Below, in pieces: positions 1 through 11,127 of a stretch of 64,000 bases of DNA; within the stretch, counting starts at the first letter, position 1, and each line of letters opens with the position of its first letter. A program made the translations under genes and the position numbers. The notes under the pieces were generated by a model that was not told the origin of the DNA, did no database searches, and saw only the letters and a list, made by a program, of their open reading frames with translations. Origin of the DNA: an uncultured Pelagibacteraceae bacterium (GTDB taxonomy: Bacteria > Pseudomonadota > Alphaproteobacteria > Pelagibacterales > Pelagibacteraceae); assembly GCA_902536975.1 (NCBI GenBank), contig CACAZG010000002.1, forward strand, positions 1 to 64,000. The letters are read 5' to 3'.

Positions 1-575
1 TTATTTTTAGCAGCAATTTTTGATGCTATAATTCCAGAAATACCACCACCTATAATTAACACATCACAATGAACATGTTTATGGTCGTACAATTCAGGAT
101 CGGGTTTTGTTGGTGATTTCCCTAGTCCTGCGGACCATCTTATCAACGGTTCATAAATTTTTTTCCAGAAACTTTTAGGCCACATAAAAGTCTTATAATA
201 AAAACCTGCAGGTATAAATGGAGATATAAAATTGTTAATTCCTCCTATGTCAAAATTAACACTGGGCCAACAATTTTGACTTGAGGCTTTTAAACCTTCA
301 TACAATTCGATCTCTGTAGCTCTAACATTAGGTTCTGTTAAATCTGTATCGTCGTTAATTTGACATATCGCATTAGGTTCTTCTGATCCACAAGACATTA
401 TTCCTCTTGGACGGTGATATTTAAAGCTTCTACCAACTAAATGAACTCCATTTGAAATTAGGGCAGATGCTAAAGTATCACCTTCAAAACCGTGATAAGA
501 TTTTCCATTAAAATCGAATGAAACTATTTTAGTTTGATCTACGTGTTTGGTCTTATTAACTCTATATTTTGTCAT
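1..575 (-). CDS. soxA: Sarcosine oxidase alpha subunit (N-terminal part, truncated by window edge)
   Basis: Translation from ATG at 575 (MTKYRVNKTKHVDQTKIVSFDFNGKSYHGFEGDTLASALISNGVHLVGRSFKYHRPRGIMSCGSEEPNA...DVLIIGGGISG) has the SoxA N-terminal ferredoxin-like domain followed by an FAD motif; adjacent to soxD and soxB. Confidence 0.9.
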   Translation of the reverse strand, partial: MTKYRVNKTKHVDQTKIVSFDFNGKSYHGFEGDTLASALISNGVHLVGRSFKYHRPRGIMSCGSEEPNAICQINDDTDLTEPNVRATEIELYEGLKASSQNCWPSVNFDIGGINNFISPFIPAGFYYKTFMWPKSFWKKIYEPLIRWSAGLGKSPTKPDPELYDHKHVHCDVLIIGGGISGIIASKIAAKN

Positions 576-851
576 TTATTCCACCGGTGGTTTTTCGCCC
601 ATTTTATAAACTGCGTGTATCTTGTCATTTGATGTGTCTCTAACCATATTAAACCATTTTCTACATCCATGAGCATGGTTCCATCTTTCTAACTGAACTC
701 CTTTAATATTCTTTCTCATAAATAGATATTCTGCCCATTGATCATCACTTAGCTCAGTTGGTTGTTTTGGTCTAACTATGTGAGCTTCACCTCCGCATGA
801 AAATTCACTTTGGTCTCTTTCACCACAATATGGACAATTTATTAAAAACAT
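576..851 (-). CDS. soxD: Sarcosine oxidase delta subunit
   Basis: 91 aa, CPYCG...EFSCGGEAH...HGCRKWFN zinc-binding pattern typical of SoxD; operon context. Confidence 0.92.
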   Translation of the reverse strand: MFLINCPYCGERDQSEFSCGGEAHIVRPKQPTELSDDQWAEYLFMRKNIKGVQLERWNHAHGCRKWFNMVRDTSNDKIHAVYKMGEKPPVE

Positions 852-2104
852 TAGTGTGCTACAGCGGCTGCACCATGCTCATCAACTAGATCTCCACTTA
901 CAAATCGATTAAGATTAAATGCAGCATTTAATTTATGTGGTTCATCATTAGCAATAGTGTGTGCAAATAAATCACCAGATCCAGGTGTTGCTTTAAAACC
1001 TCCAGTACCCCAACCACAGTTAAAATAGAGTCCTTTTATATTTGTTTTACTAATTATTGGACTTGCATCAGGACATATATCAACAATTCCTCCCCATTGT
1101 CTCAACATTTTCATTCGGCTAAAAATAGGGTACAGCTCCAATATTGCTTTTAATGTTCCTTCGACAACATCGTGACTACCTCTTTGAGTATAAGAAACAT
1201 AAGCATCCGTACCAGCGCCAATCACAAGTTCACCTTTGTCAGACTGACTAACATATGCGTGTACAGCGTTCGACATTACTACAGTATCAATTATTGGTTT
1301 AACTGGTTCTGAAACTAACGCTTGTAAAGGTTTACTTTCCAGTGGTAATTTTAATCCTGCCATGTTAGCAATTACACTTGAGTGTCCTGCTGCAACAACA
1401 CCAATTTTTTTTGTTTTTATAAATCCTTTTGATGTTTCAACACCTTCAACTTGATCTCCTATTCTTTTAATACCTTTAACTTCACAATTTTGAATTATAT
1501 CAACTCCCATTTCATTAGCTCCTCTTGCATAACCCCATGCAACAGCATCATGTCTAGCAGTTCCCGCTCTTCTTTGTAATGTTCCACCAAGAACAGGGTA
1601 TCTTATATCTGGAGAAGTATTTATTATTGGACAAAATTCTTTTACTTGATCTGTATTCAACCAAACTGCATCAATACCATTAAGTCTGTTTGCGTGAGTT
1701 CTTCTTTTTAAATCTCTTACATCTTGAAGGTTATGGGCTAAATTCATAACTCCCCTTTGACTGAACATTATATTATAATTTAATTCTTGAGATAAATTTT
1801 CCCAAATTTTTAATGCATGGTCGTATAATCCAGCACTTGCATCCCATAAATAATTTGATCTTATAATTGTAGTGTTTCTCCCTGTATTTCCTCCACCAAT
1901 CCAGCTTTTTTCTAATACAGCAATATTTCTCATGTTATGTTTTTTAGCTAGATAGTAAGCTGTTGCTAAACCGTGGCCACCACCACCTATTATAATAGCT
2001 TCATATTCTTTTTTTGGCTCAGGATCTCCCCAAGCTTGCTTCCAGTTTTCATGCTGTGAAAAAGCATTTTTAATAAGTGAGAATATCGAATATTTGTTTT
2101 TCAT
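851..2104 (-). CDS. soxB: Sarcosine oxidase beta subunit (FAD-dependent)
   Basis: 417 aa, [14 protein letters not shown] dinucleotide-binding motif, SoxB-like sequence; overlaps soxD by 1 nt. Confidence 0.93.
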   Translation of the reverse strand: MKNKYSIFSLIKNAFSQHENWKQAWGDPEPKKEYEAIIIGGGGHGLATAYYLAKKHNMRNIAVLEKSWIGGGNTGRNTTIIRSNYLWDASAGLYDHALKIWENLSQELNYNIMFSQRGVMNLAHNLQDVRDLKRRTHANRLNGIDAVWLNTDQVKEFCPIINTSPDIRYPVLGGTLQRRAGTARHDAVAWGYARGANEMGVDIIQNCEVKGIKRIGDQVEGVETSKGFIKTKKIGVVAAGHSSVIANMAGLKLPLESKPLQALVSEPVKPIIDTVVMSNAVHAYVSQSDKGELVIGAGTDAYVSYTQRGSHDVVEGTLKAILELYPIFSRMKMLRQWGGIVDICPDASPIISKTNIKGLYFNCGWGTGGFKATPGSGDLFAHTIANDEPHKLNAAFNLNRFVSGDLVDEHGAAAVAH

Positions 2105-2168
2105 AATTGCCAGAAATTACTTGATTAATATTGAATATTCAATGATTTCAAGTTACACATCTATGTAC

Positions 2169-2263
2169 GGAAGGATGGGTGAGCTGGTTGAAACCAGCGG
2201 TTTGCTAAACCGCCGTACGCTTGAAAAGGTGTACCGAGGGTTCGAATCCCTCTCCTTCCGCCA
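2169..2263 (+). tRNA. tRNA-Ser(GCT)
   Basis: GGAAGGA...TCCTTCC acceptor stem, long variable arm, anticodon loop TTGCTAA, T-arm GGTTCGAATCC, encoded CCA. Confidence 0.95.
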
Positions 2264-4459
2264 TTAGTATAGTGGCTTATTTTTAAAAAAATCGCTGAGA
2301 TAAATCGGTTTTTGAGACAATATGTACCTATAAACATTATAATTTTCCAAAACTCTTTGAACGTAATTTCTTGTTTCTTTAAATTTTATTAGCTCAACCC
2401 AATCTACATAATCTATTTGTTTTTTTTGGGGATCTTTGTTTAATTTCTTCCAGTACTTAACTCTTTTGGGTCCTGCATTATAAGCAGCTGTAGCAAAAGG
2501 GTAGGATCCTTTATAATTACTAATCAATCCAGCAATATAATGAGATCCTAAATTTATATTATATTCAGGGTCAGTTGTTAATTTTGATTTAGAGTAAACA
2601 AGTTTAGCTTGCTTTGAAACTGTTTTAGCAGTGTATGGCATAAGCTGCATTAATCCTTGAGCACCAACTCTGCTTCTAGCCGAGGTATCAAATTCACTTT
2701 CCTGTCTTATAATAGATAATATTAAAGCTGGATCAGGAATTTTCCTGCCACCTACAAATTTTGGCACACTCATGATTGGGTAATTAAATTGGTTATGAAA
2801 TCTTTTTTGATATGAAGCTATTTTAGAAACTTGTATTGCAAAATCAAATCGTGAAATATTGGACGCCAGTTTCGCAGCTAAAACCTCGCTTCCTTTTTCT
2901 ATATTATCATTAGCTAAATGTCTTAATATATGTTTGGTGTATTTATCTTTATTTAAATAATCAAGTAGATCCACAATTGCGACAAGTTTTTTTAAATAAA
3001 ATTCTTGCTCATATTTATCATCAACAAACATTAATTTATCTAATTCAAATTTTTCTTGCGGTTTAACTTTCATATGTGAAAGTTGTCCATAATAAGTTGT
3101 TAAATATTTTGATCCTTCAAAATACCATTTGTTAGAATTTTCTTTATCATTAACTTTTTCATAAGTTCTTCCCAACCAGTAAGCACCTCTAGAAAGACTT
3201 ATTGGGTAGTTAACACTGTAATAAAAATTTTTAAAATGGTTTTCTGCCAGCTCAGGTCTTTTTAAAAAACTTAATGCTATCCAGCCGCTCATCCATTCGG
3301 CTTCTGCATATTCAGGACCCTCTGACATTGCATGTTTTGAAACTATTTTATAAGCAGTATTATATTTTTTTTTATATAATAAAGATCTTCCAATTATTGA
3401 TCTTTCTTTCCACCATTTATCAGGTCTAACTAAATATTCCTTTGTATTTTGAATATTATTTAATATTTCTAATGAACTATCTACTCGACCTTTTTTTCTT
3501 CTCCATTTTAACCTGTCATATTTTAAGCCAGGGTCATTTTTTAATTTTTGTGGTACTTTTTTTATTGCCTCATCAACACCATAGCCTCTACTTATTAATA
3601 TTTGTCTAGCTGTATAAAGTAATTGATAATCTTTTGGTAAATATCTAATAATTCTTTTTAGGTCCCAGTGTTTACCTTCCCACGCATAATAATCTGCTCG
3701 TTTAATATAATCTGATGTATCTAAAGTATTTTTAAACTTCTTTCTAAAATATTTTAAGCTATTTGTATTTAAGTCAGCATTTACAAAACCTTCTTTGACA
3801 AGCTTAATCCCTTCACCCGATCTACCAACTCTTATCAAACTTTCACCTAACATCATTTTTCCATATCCACTTAAGGGTTCATTTTTTGTAAACCAATTAA
3901 TTATTTCTGAAGGTGATTGATTTTGTAAATTGATCTTGTGTTCAGCTAGATATTTAATTCTATCAAATCTTGGATAATCTTTAACCCTTTCAATAAACCT
4001 CTTATATTCAGAAAATGGCGCTTTGTTTCCAGATGTTAATAAATGTCTCCATTCGATAAAATCGTAAATTGAGGGGGCTCTAGCCTTTTTTGCAACTATT
4101 TTAGCATCTTTCCAATTAGACTTTTCCATAAATTTAATTGCTTGGTTTGCATAATCAAAATCTCTTTCACTATAGTATTTTGTTTTTTTTGCAGTCCTTA
4201 ATAACTGTTTTTTAACAAAGAGTGGTTTTTTTGGAGGTAATAAAATTCCAAATATTTCTTTAGGTAGATCTTTATCATTTTTTAAGCTTTGTTTTTCATC
4301 AACAGTGCCTGGTTTAAAAGGAGGTATAATTAACTTGCTTTTATAAGATGGTTTTTTTTTCGGTATTATTAATTCATTTGAATATGATGATTGAAAAAAG
4401 CTCAAAAAAAATATAATTGTAAATAAGAATTTAGATTTTCTAAAAATCATTTCTAACAA
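2264..4459 (-). CDS. slt: Soluble lytic murein transglycosylase (SLT domain)
   Basis: 731 aa; C-terminal ESEFDTSARSRVGAQGLMQLMPYTA...AYNAGP SLT motif; N-terminal signal sequence; stop codon abuts tRNA-Ser. Confidence 0.88.
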   Translation of the reverse strand: MLEMIFRKSKFLFTIIFFLSFFQSSYSNELIIPKKKPSYKSKLIIPPFKPGTVDEKQSLKNDKDLPKEIFGILLPPKKPLFVKKQLLRTAKKTKYYSERDFDYANQAIKFMEKSNWKDAKIVAKKARAPSIYDFIEWRHLLTSGNKAPFSEYKRFIERVKDYPRFDRIKYLAEHKINLQNQSPSEIINWFTKNEPLSGYGKMMLGESLIRVGRSGEGIKLVKEGFVNADLNTNSLKYFRKKFKNTLDTSDYIKRADYYAWEGKHWDLKRIIRYLPKDYQLLYTARQILISRGYGVDEAIKKVPQKLKNDPGLKYDRLKWRRKKGRVDSSLEILNNIQNTKEYLVRPDKWWKERSIIGRSLLYKKKYNTAYKIVSKHAMSEGPEYAEAEWMSGWIALSFLKRPELAENHFKNFYYSVNYPISLSRGAYWLGRTYEKVNDKENSNKWYFEGSKYLTTYYGQLSHMKVKPQEKFELDKLMFVDDKYEQEFYLKKLVAIVDLLDYLNKDKYTKHILRHLANDNIEKGSEVLAAKLASNISRFDFAIQVSKIASYQKRFHNQFNYPIMSVPKFVGGRKIPDPALILSIIRQESEFDTSARSRVGAQGLMQLMPYTAKTVSKQAKLVYSKSKLTTDPEYNINLGSHYIAGLISNYKGSYPFATAAYNAGPKRVKYWKKLNKDPQKKQIDYVDWVELIKFKETRNYVQRVLENYNVYRYILSQKPIYLSDFFKNKPLY

Positions 4460-4477
4460 CTTATGATATAAATATTT

Positions 4478-5364
4478 ATGTTTAAAGGTTCAAATGTGGC
4501 TTTAGTAACACCTTTTAAAGGCGATAGTCTTGATGAGGAAACTTACATTAAAATTATTAATTTCCATTTAGAAAATGGCACAAATGGACTTGTGCCAGCA
4601 GGTACAACAGGCGAATCTCCAACTTTATCACATAACGAACATGAAAAAGTAATTGAGCTTTGTATACAAGAGGCAAAAGGAAAGATACCAGTAATAGCTG
4701 GAACAGGATCTAATTCAACTGCTGAAGCAATTTCACTAACAAAGCATGCTGAAAAAGCTGGAGCCGATGGTGCCTTGATTGTAACCCCATATTACAATAA
4801 ACCTACTCAGGAGGGCTTATATGCCCATTATAAAGCTATTAATGACAACTGTGGGATACCTATAATAATTTACAATATTCCGGGTAGATCAGTGATAGAT
4901 ATGACAGTTGATACAATGGCTAGATTATTTGAGCTTAAAAACATAGTTGGAGTTAAAGATGCAACTGGAGATCTGGATAGAGTTGATGAAACATTTAAAA
5001 AATTGGTAATGAATTTGTTCAATTAACAGGCGAGGATGGACTAGCTTTTGAATATAATAAAAGGGGAGGTGTAGGATGTATTTCAGTAACAGCTAATATT
5101 GCTCCAAAGATGTGTTCAGACATGCAAAAATTTTCTAAATCAATTGATAAAGATGAATTAAAAAGAGCAGAGGAAATTGATAAAAAACTACAACCTGTTC
5201 ATAAATCATTATTTATTGAAAGTAATCCGTCTCCAGTAAAATATGCTGCAAAACTTATTGGTCTCTGTGACGACAAAGTCAGACTGCCACTAGTAACAGT
5301 TTTAGAAAAAACTAAAAGTGAAGTGAAAAAAGCTCTTTTATCAGCCGAATTAATTAATGAATAA
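4478..5364 (+). pseudogene. dapA: 4-hydroxy-tetrahydrodipicolinate synthase, interrupted by a -1 frameshift in a poly-A run (ORFs 4478..5026 and 5110..5364)
   Basis: [13 protein letters not shown]...[14 protein letters not shown]...YNIPGRS...GVKDATGD is DapA. Frame is lost at tttAAAAAAttggt (about 4994-5006); adding one A restores ...[43 protein letters not shown]... Confidence 0.88.
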
Positions 5365-5827
5365 CAAAACCAATACTGGTTTTAAAATTATTACAATAAA
5401 TAGAAAAGCATCTTTTAATTATTTTTTTAAGGAACTATTTGAAGCAGGAATAGTCTTAAAAGGATCCGAGATAAAATCTGTAAGATTAGGAAAGATTAAT
5501 ATTGCGGATTCATATGCTATTGACAAAGAGGGAGAAATATTTCTGATAAACTCACATATACCTATCTATAAGCAAGCAAGTTATTCAAATCATAATCCAT
5601 ATTCTGAAAGAAAATTATTACTTAATAAAAAAGAAATTAATAAGATAATTGGTAGAATTCATGAGGACGGGCTAACTATCGTACCTACTAAAATGTATTT
5701 TAAAAAAGGAAAAGCTAAATTAGAAATTGCTGTTGCTAAAGGTAAAAAGCAATTTGATAAAAGACTTACAAAAAAAACAAGAGATTGGAACCGTGAAAAA
5801 GCAAGATACATCAGGAAATCAAGTTAA
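5357..5827 (+). CDS. smpB: SsrA-binding protein
   Basis: 156 aa; [19 protein letters not shown]...KKQFDKR...RDWNREKAR signature. Confidence 0.95.
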   Translation: MNNKTNTGFKIITINRKASFNYFFKELFEAGIVLKGSEIKSVRLGKINIADSYAIDKEGEIFLINSHIPIYKQASYSNHNPYSERKLLLNKKEINKIIGRIHEDGLTIVPTKMYFKKGKAKLEIAVAKGKKQFDKRLTKKTRDWNREKARYIRKSS

Positions 5828-6323
5828 TTCTGTTTATCTTGCTTTTGGTTCTAACTTGGGTGATAGAAAAAATAACTTAAATAAAGCTTTAAGTTTATTA
5901 AAAAAAGAAAATATTATTATTAAAAAGACATCAAAATTGTATAGATCAAAATCCTGGCCAAATGAAAATTTCCCTGAATTTTTCAATTTTGTAACATTAA
6001 TTGAAACAAAAATTAATTTAAAAAAATTATTCTTCAAAATCAAAAACGTTGAATCTAAAATTGGAAGAATTAAATCAAAAAGAAATTTTCCCAGAGTTTG
6101 TGATATTGATATTATTGATTTTAATGGTCAAATAATTCAAAAAAAAATTGGGATTAATGAAATCAATGTACCTCATGAAAGAATGCACAGTAGAAATTTT
6201 GTATTAGTTCCATTATTTGAAATAAATAAAGATTGGTTTCATCCTAAACTTAACAAAAACATAGTATTTTTGTTATCAAATTTATCTTCTGAACAATTAT
6301 TGGGTATTAAAATTGTTCAATAA
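5793..6323 (+). CDS. folK: 2-amino-4-hydroxy-6-hydroxymethyldihydropteridine pyrophosphokinase
   Basis: [15 protein letters not shown]...[12 protein letters not shown]...[16 protein letters not shown] motifs; start placed at in-frame GTG 5793 because the ATG at 5727 lies deep in smpB. Confidence 0.88.
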   Translation: MKKQDTSGNQVNSVYLAFGSNLGDRKNNLNKALSLLKKENIIIKKTSKLYRSKSWPNENFPEFFNFVTLIETKINLKKLFFKIKNVESKIGRIKSKRNFPRVCDIDIIDFNGQIIQKKIGINEINVPHERMHSRNFVLVPLFEINKDWFHPKLNKNIVFLLSNLSSEQLLGIKIVQ

Positions 6324-6339
6324 AATGATATAAATAATT

Positions 6340-8082
6340 ATGCTTAAATCTGAGGAATTAATAAATAAAGTTAAAAATTATAACAAATTTTTAAATCCTG
6401 AAACTTTATCAAAAGCTTACGATTTTGCTTTAAAAGCTCATGAAAAACAAAAAAGAGATGAAGGATCGCCATATATTATTCACCCAATTGCGGTTGCAGA
6501 TATTTTAACAGAGTTAAAACTCGATAGTGCCACAATAGCAACAGGACTACTTCATGATACAATCGAAGATACTTACGCAACTTACAACACTATAGAATCT
6601 GAGTTCGGTAAAGAAGTTGCTGATTTGGTTGATGGAGTTACAAAAATTTCAGTTTTTGAAAATCAAGCAATTTCAAATTCTAAAGCTGAAAACTTTAGAA
6701 AACTAATTTTAGCAACTTCTAAAGATATAAGAGTTTTGCTTGTTAAACTAGCAGACAGATTGCATAACATGCGAACAATAAAAGTTGTAGAGAAAGAAAA
6801 ACAAATTAGAAAAGCAAAAGAGACTATGGAAATCTATGCTCCACTTGCCGATAGAATGGGAATGCATCGTATAAGAGATGAACTAGAAGATCTTTCCTTT
6901 GAAGTTTTAAATGAGGATGCAAGAAAATTAATTAAAGATCGATTGGATAAAATTAAAGAAAATAACCTTATTAATTTTAATAATATTTCTGATCAATTCT
7001 CTGAAATTTTAAAAGATAAAAATATAAATCCTCAAATTGTTGGACGAGAGAAAACTCCTTTTTCAATTTGGAGGAAAATTCAAAAGAAGAGAACCTCACT
7101 TGAGCAGATTACTGACATAATTGGATTTAGAATTATATTAGAGAATATTGATGATTGTTATAAATCATTAGGTATTTTTCATAGCAAATGGAATTGTATT
7201 CCAGGTAAATTCAAAGATTATATTTCTTCACCAAAAATTAACAAATATCAATCATTACATACTGCAATAATTGGACCAAACAAGAGACCAATAGAGATTC
7301 AGTTAAGAACTAAACAAATGCATGAATTTGCGGAAAGAGGTATTGCGTCACACTGGAAATATAAATCATCTGAAAAATTTAATTCTTTGACTTGGAAAGA
7401 ATATGATTGGTTAGCAGATTTAGTTGAAATTATTGATAAAAATGAAAATCCAGATGATTCTTATGAGTATACAAAACTTCAAATGTTCCAAGAAAATGCT
7501 TTTTGCTTTACACCGAAAGGATCTATCATAAAACTTCCAAAGGATGCTACACCTATTGATTTTGCTTATGCTGTGCATACACAAATAGGTGATGCAGCAA
7601 TTGGTTGTGAAATAAATGGAAAAGACAGTGCTTTACAATCTATATTGAGAAATGGCGATGTTGTAAAAATAATTACTTCAAAAAAAGCCTCACCCTCATT
7701 ACACTGGTTATCAAGCACAAAGACTGGAAAAGCGAGAGCTGCGATTAGACGTTATTGGCAGTATCGCGAAAACAATAAACCAATTAAAGAAAAAAAATAT
7801 AATACTACTCTTTGGATATCTCTTCCTGATGAACCTGGTAAAATGGGCGACGTCACAACAATGATAGGTGAAAATTTTGTAAACATTTCTAGTGTAGAAA
7901 TGGTTGAAAAACTTAACGGAAGAATCAATTTCAAATTTAATTTGATTATACATGATCTTAAAAACTTTACAAAATTGATAAGTGAACTAAAACAAAAAGA
8001 ATATAAATTTAAAATTATAAGACATAAAAATAAAAAATATGCTTTCTTTAAAAAACTCTTTAGCAGTTTTAAGAAAAACTGA
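6340..8082 (+). CDS. spoT: Bifunctional (p)ppGpp synthetase/hydrolase, RelA/SpoT family
   Basis: 580 aa; intact HD region HPIAVADILTELKLDSATIATGLLHDTIEDT, synthetase, TGS (FCFTPKGSIIKLPKDATPIDFAYAVHT) and ACT regions. Confidence 0.93.
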   Translation: MLKSEELINKVKNYNKFLNPETLSKAYDFALKAHEKQKRDEGSPYIIHPIAVADILTELKLDSATIATGLLHDTIEDTYATYNTIESEFGKEVADLVDGVTKISVFENQAISNSKAENFRKLILATSKDIRVLLVKLADRLHNMRTIKVVEKEKQIRKAKETMEIYAPLADRMGMHRIRDELEDLSFEVLNEDARKLIKDRLDKIKENNLINFNNISDQFSEILKDKNINPQIVGREKTPFSIWRKIQKKRTSLEQITDIIGFRIILENIDDCYKSLGIFHSKWNCIPGKFKDYISSPKINKYQSLHTAIIGPNKRPIEIQLRTKQMHEFAERGIASHWKYKSSEKFNSLTWKEYDWLADLVEIIDKNENPDDSYEYTKLQMFQENAFCFTPKGSIIKLPKDATPIDFAYAVHTQIGDAAIGCEINGKDSALQSILRNGDVVKIITSKKASPSLHWLSSTKTGKARAAIRRYWQYRENNKPIKEKKYNTTLWISLPDEPGKMGDVTTMIGENFVNISSVEMVEKLNGRINFKFNLIIHDLKNFTKLISELKQKEYKFKIIRHKNKKYAFFKKLFSSFKKN

Positions 8083-8629
8083 TGCGCTGTTAGACGGTCA
8101 TTTTGTATTATCTTCAGGTCTACATTCACCATCTTATGTACAGTGTGCAAAATTACTTAGTTTCCCAAACAAGTCTGAAAAATTTACAAGATCTTTGGCA
8201 AACAAAATCAAAAGAACATTTAAAAATATTGATTTAATCCTTTCTCCAGCAATGGGTGGAATTGTTATTGGTTATGAGGTCGGAAGAATTTTGAGGAAAG
8301 AAACAATTTTTTGTGAACGAGTAAATGGAACTTTTAAATTAAGAAGAGGCTTCAAAATAAAAAAAAAATCAAGAGTTTTAATTATTGAAGATGTTATAAC
8401 GACAGGAAAATCAAGTCTAGAATGTGTAAAATTAGTAAAAAAATCTGGTGCAGTTCTGTTAGGATTTGCTTGTTTAATTGATAGATCTGAAAAAAAAACT
8501 TTAAAAATCAAAGGAAAAAAAATTGTTACACAAATAAAATTAAAAATTCCTACATATAAAGAAAATAATATTCCTGAAACTTTAAAAAAAATTCCAATTA
8601 CAAAACCTGGGAGTAGATTTATAAAATGA
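8039..8629 (+). CDS. pyrE: Orotate phosphoribosyltransferase
   Basis: GHFVLSSGLHSPSYVQCAKLL...VLIIEDVITTGKSSLE PRPP motif. Confidence 0.93.
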   Translation: MLSLKNSLAVLRKTDALLDGHFVLSSGLHSPSYVQCAKLLSFPNKSEKFTRSLANKIKRTFKNIDLILSPAMGGIVIGYEVGRILRKETIFCERVNGTFKLRRGFKIKKKSRVLIIEDVITTGKSSLECVKLVKKSGAVLLGFACLIDRSEKKTLKIKGKKIVTQIKLKIPTYKENNIPETLKKIPITKPGSRFIK

Positions 8630-9345
8630 AAAAAAGACTAGGGGTAAACATAGATCATGTTGCAACACTAAGAAATGCTAGAGGTGAACAACATCCCGAT
8701 CCCTATACTGTGGCTTTAGAAGTTTTAAAATCTGGAGCGGATTCTATTACAATTCATTTAAGAGAAGATAGAAGACATATAAAAGATATTGATTTAAAGA
8801 TTTTATCTTCCAACAAAATAATTCCAATCAATTTAGAAATAGCCTCTGATGCAACTATGGTTAAAATTGCACTTAAACATAAACCATCTTTTATCTGTCT
8901 TGTACCAGAAAAAAGAAACGAAATTACCACAGAAGGTGGACTAAATTTAAAAAAAAATAGAAATAAAATTAAAAAAATATTAGATGCCTTCAATGAAAAT
9001 AATATTAGAACTAGCTTATTTATAAATCCTTCAATGAAAGATATAAAATTATCAAAAATCTTAGGAAGCAAATGTATAGAAATTCATACTGGTAAGATTT
9101 CTAATCAAATAAAGCAGGGTAAAAATTATTCTAAAGAATTTAATAAAATTAAAAAATGTGCAACTTATGCTAAAAATATAGGTTTAGAAGTCCACGCAGG
9201 ACATGGAATGGATTATAAGACGACGAAAATACTTAACAAAATAAAACAAATTGAGGAATTTAATATAGGACATTTTATAATTGGGGAATCTGTTTCTCAT
9301 GGAATTTCAAAAGTAGTTAAAAAGTTTATTAATATATTAAGATAA
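8626..9345 (+). CDS. pdxJ: Pyridoxine 5'-phosphate synthase
   Basis: LGVNIDHVATLRNARGEQHPDPYTVA...ITIHLREDRRHI. Confidence 0.96.
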   Translation: MKKRLGVNIDHVATLRNARGEQHPDPYTVALEVLKSGADSITIHLREDRRHIKDIDLKILSSNKIIPINLEIASDATMVKIALKHKPSFICLVPEKRNEITTEGGLNLKKNRNKIKKILDAFNENNIRTSLFINPSMKDIKLSKILGSKCIEIHTGKISNQIKQGKNYSKEFNKIKKCATYAKNIGLEVHAGHGMDYKTTKILNKIKQIEEFNIGHFIIGESVSHGISKVVKKFINILR

Positions 9346-9734
9346 TGGATATTATAGGTAATTGCGTTGATATTATTAAAAATAGTAGAATTAATAAGTC
9401 ATTAAAAATAAAAGGATTTTTAAATAGAATATTTACTAAAAAAGAAATTAAACAGGGAAAAAAATTAAAAAATAAAATTAATTTTTATGCAAAAAGGTTT
9501 GCCGCGAAAGAAGCATTTGTCAAGGCTATCGGAACCGGATTCAGATCAGATATAAATTTTATAGATATTGAAATTAAGAATTATAAAAGTGGAAAACCAT
9601 ATATTTTTTTATCAAAAAAATTAAAAAATTTTCTTAAAAAAAAATTTAAAATTCAAAAATATAAGATTTTTTTATCACTTTCTGATGAAAAGGATTACTC
9701 AATTGCATTTGTCGTTATAGATAAAAGAATATGA
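9345..9734 (+). CDS. acpS: Holo-[acyl-carrier-protein] synthase
   Basis: GNCVDII...FLNRIFTKKEI...RFAAKEAFVKAIGTGF; pdxJ-acpS-lepB order. Confidence 0.93.
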   Translation: MDIIGNCVDIIKNSRINKSLKIKGFLNRIFTKKEIKQGKKLKNKINFYAKRFAAKEAFVKAIGTGFRSDINFIDIEIKNYKSGKPYIFLSKKLKNFLKKKFKIQKYKIFLSLSDEKDYSIAFVVIDKRI

Positions 9735-10459
9735 AAAAAATAATAATCGAAAACCTTAAAACTATAATTTATGCACTTATTATTGCTGTTTTAATTAGAT
9801 CAATTTTATTACAACCATTTTATATTCCGTCCTCATCAATGGAACCAAATTTATTAGTTGGAGACAGACTTTTTGTTACAAAATTTACATTCGGTTATAG
9901 CAAGCATTCCTTTCCATTTAGTCCGCCAATTTTTAAAGATCGTATTTTTAGTAACGACCCTGAAAGAGGGGATGTTGCTGTATTTAAAACTCCAGCGGAC
10001 AATAGAACTGATTATATTAAACGTATAATTGGATTGCCCGGAGATACAATTCAATTCATTAACGGTAATCTTTACTTAAATGGAAATCAAATTTTAAAAA
10101 CAATAAGATCAAAAAATGTGACTAATTATTGTGGCAAAACAAAAATAAATGTTAATACATTTGAAGAAAAATTACCTAATGGCAAAGTTTATTTGGCCTC
10201 TTATAGAACAGATATTACTTTTGCAAACTCTGATAAATACATCGTTCCAAAAGACCATTTATTTTTCTTGGGAGATAATAGAGATTGCTCAAAAGACAGT
10301 AGATTTTTGTCTGAAGTTGGTTATGTGCATAAAAATAACCTTGTTGGTAAAGCTCAAATATTATTTTTTTCATCAGATCCGTTTGTAGGTAGTATTGTAA
10401 AATTTTGGAAATGGAATGAGATATTAAGACTTAATAGATTTTTCAAAATAATTAAATAA
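9731..10459 (+). CDS. lepB: Signal peptidase I
   Basis: IPSSSMEPNLLVGDRLFV...GDVAVFK...DYIKRIIGLPGD...FLGDNRDCSKDSR. Confidence 0.95.
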   Translation: MKKIIIENLKTIIYALIIAVLIRSILLQPFYIPSSSMEPNLLVGDRLFVTKFTFGYSKHSFPFSPPIFKDRIFSNDPERGDVAVFKTPADNRTDYIKRIIGLPGDTIQFINGNLYLNGNQILKTIRSKNVTNYCGKTKINVNTFEEKLPNGKVYLASYRTDITFANSDKYIVPKDHLFFLGDNRDCSKDSRFLSEVGYVHKNNLVGKAQILFFSSDPFVGSIVKFWKWNEILRLNRFFKIIK

Positions 10460-10461
10460 TC

Positions 10462-11127
10462 ATGGATAAAATAAAAATTCTTCAAAAAAAAATCAAAGTA
10501 GAGTTTAAAAACGAAAAAATTCTTTTGCAGGCCATCACTCATAAAAGTTTTGATTCTAATAACAATTATGAAAATCTTGAATTTTTAGGTGATAGAGTGC
10601 TTGGGCTTGTTGTTTCCAAAAAACTATTTGAGTTATTTCCAAATGAAAAAGTAGGATCTTTAGATAAAAAATTAGCTTCTTTGGTAAATAAAAATAAATG
10701 CTTAGAAGTTGGCAATTTATTAGATCTTAAAGAGTATATTATTACAGGTAATTCAAAATCGAGTAAAAATATAGTAGAAAATAAGATTATTTCAGATTGT
10801 TGTGAAGCAATAATCGGGGCAATTTATTTAGACAGGGGATTTGAAGTTTCTAAAATCTTTATTCTTAAACAATGGAAAAATTTAATAAATAATGCAGAAA
10901 CAACTTTTGTTGATCCTAAAACAAGACTTCAAGAATACTCTTTAAAAAATTATAAAACATTGCCTATTTATAAATTAGTTTCTAATACGGGACCAAGACA
11001 TAAACCCAAATTTAAAGTTGGAGTTAAACTTAGAAATGGTAATTATGTTTATGCAAAAGGATCTTCAAAGAAAATTGCAGAACAGGCTGCTGCTCTTGAA
11101 CTTCTCAAAAAAAATAATCTAAAATGA
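10462..11127 (+). CDS. rnc: Ribonuclease III
   Basis: NLEFLGDRVLGLV signature, C-terminal dsRBD. Confidence 0.95.
   Translation: MDKIKILQKKIKVEFKNEKILLQAITHKSFDSNNNYENLEFLGDRVLGLVVSKKLFELFPNEKVGSLDKKLASLVNKNKCLEVGNLLDLKEYIITGNSKSSKNIVENKIISDCCEAIIGAIYLDRGFEVSKIFILKQWKNLINNAETTFVDPKTRLQEYSLKNYKTLPIYKLVSNTGPRHKPKFKVGVKLRNGNYVYAKGSSKKIAEQAAALELLKKNNLK

Noticed and set aside
5834-6043. Minus-strand ORF (69 aa) inside folK
   Set aside because: Lies entirely antisense to a confidently identified gene; low-complexity composition typical of AT-rich six-frame noise
7711-8150. Minus-strand ORFs 7711..7953 and 7752..8150 over spoT/pyrE
   Set aside because: Antisense to confident CDSs with no recognisable domain
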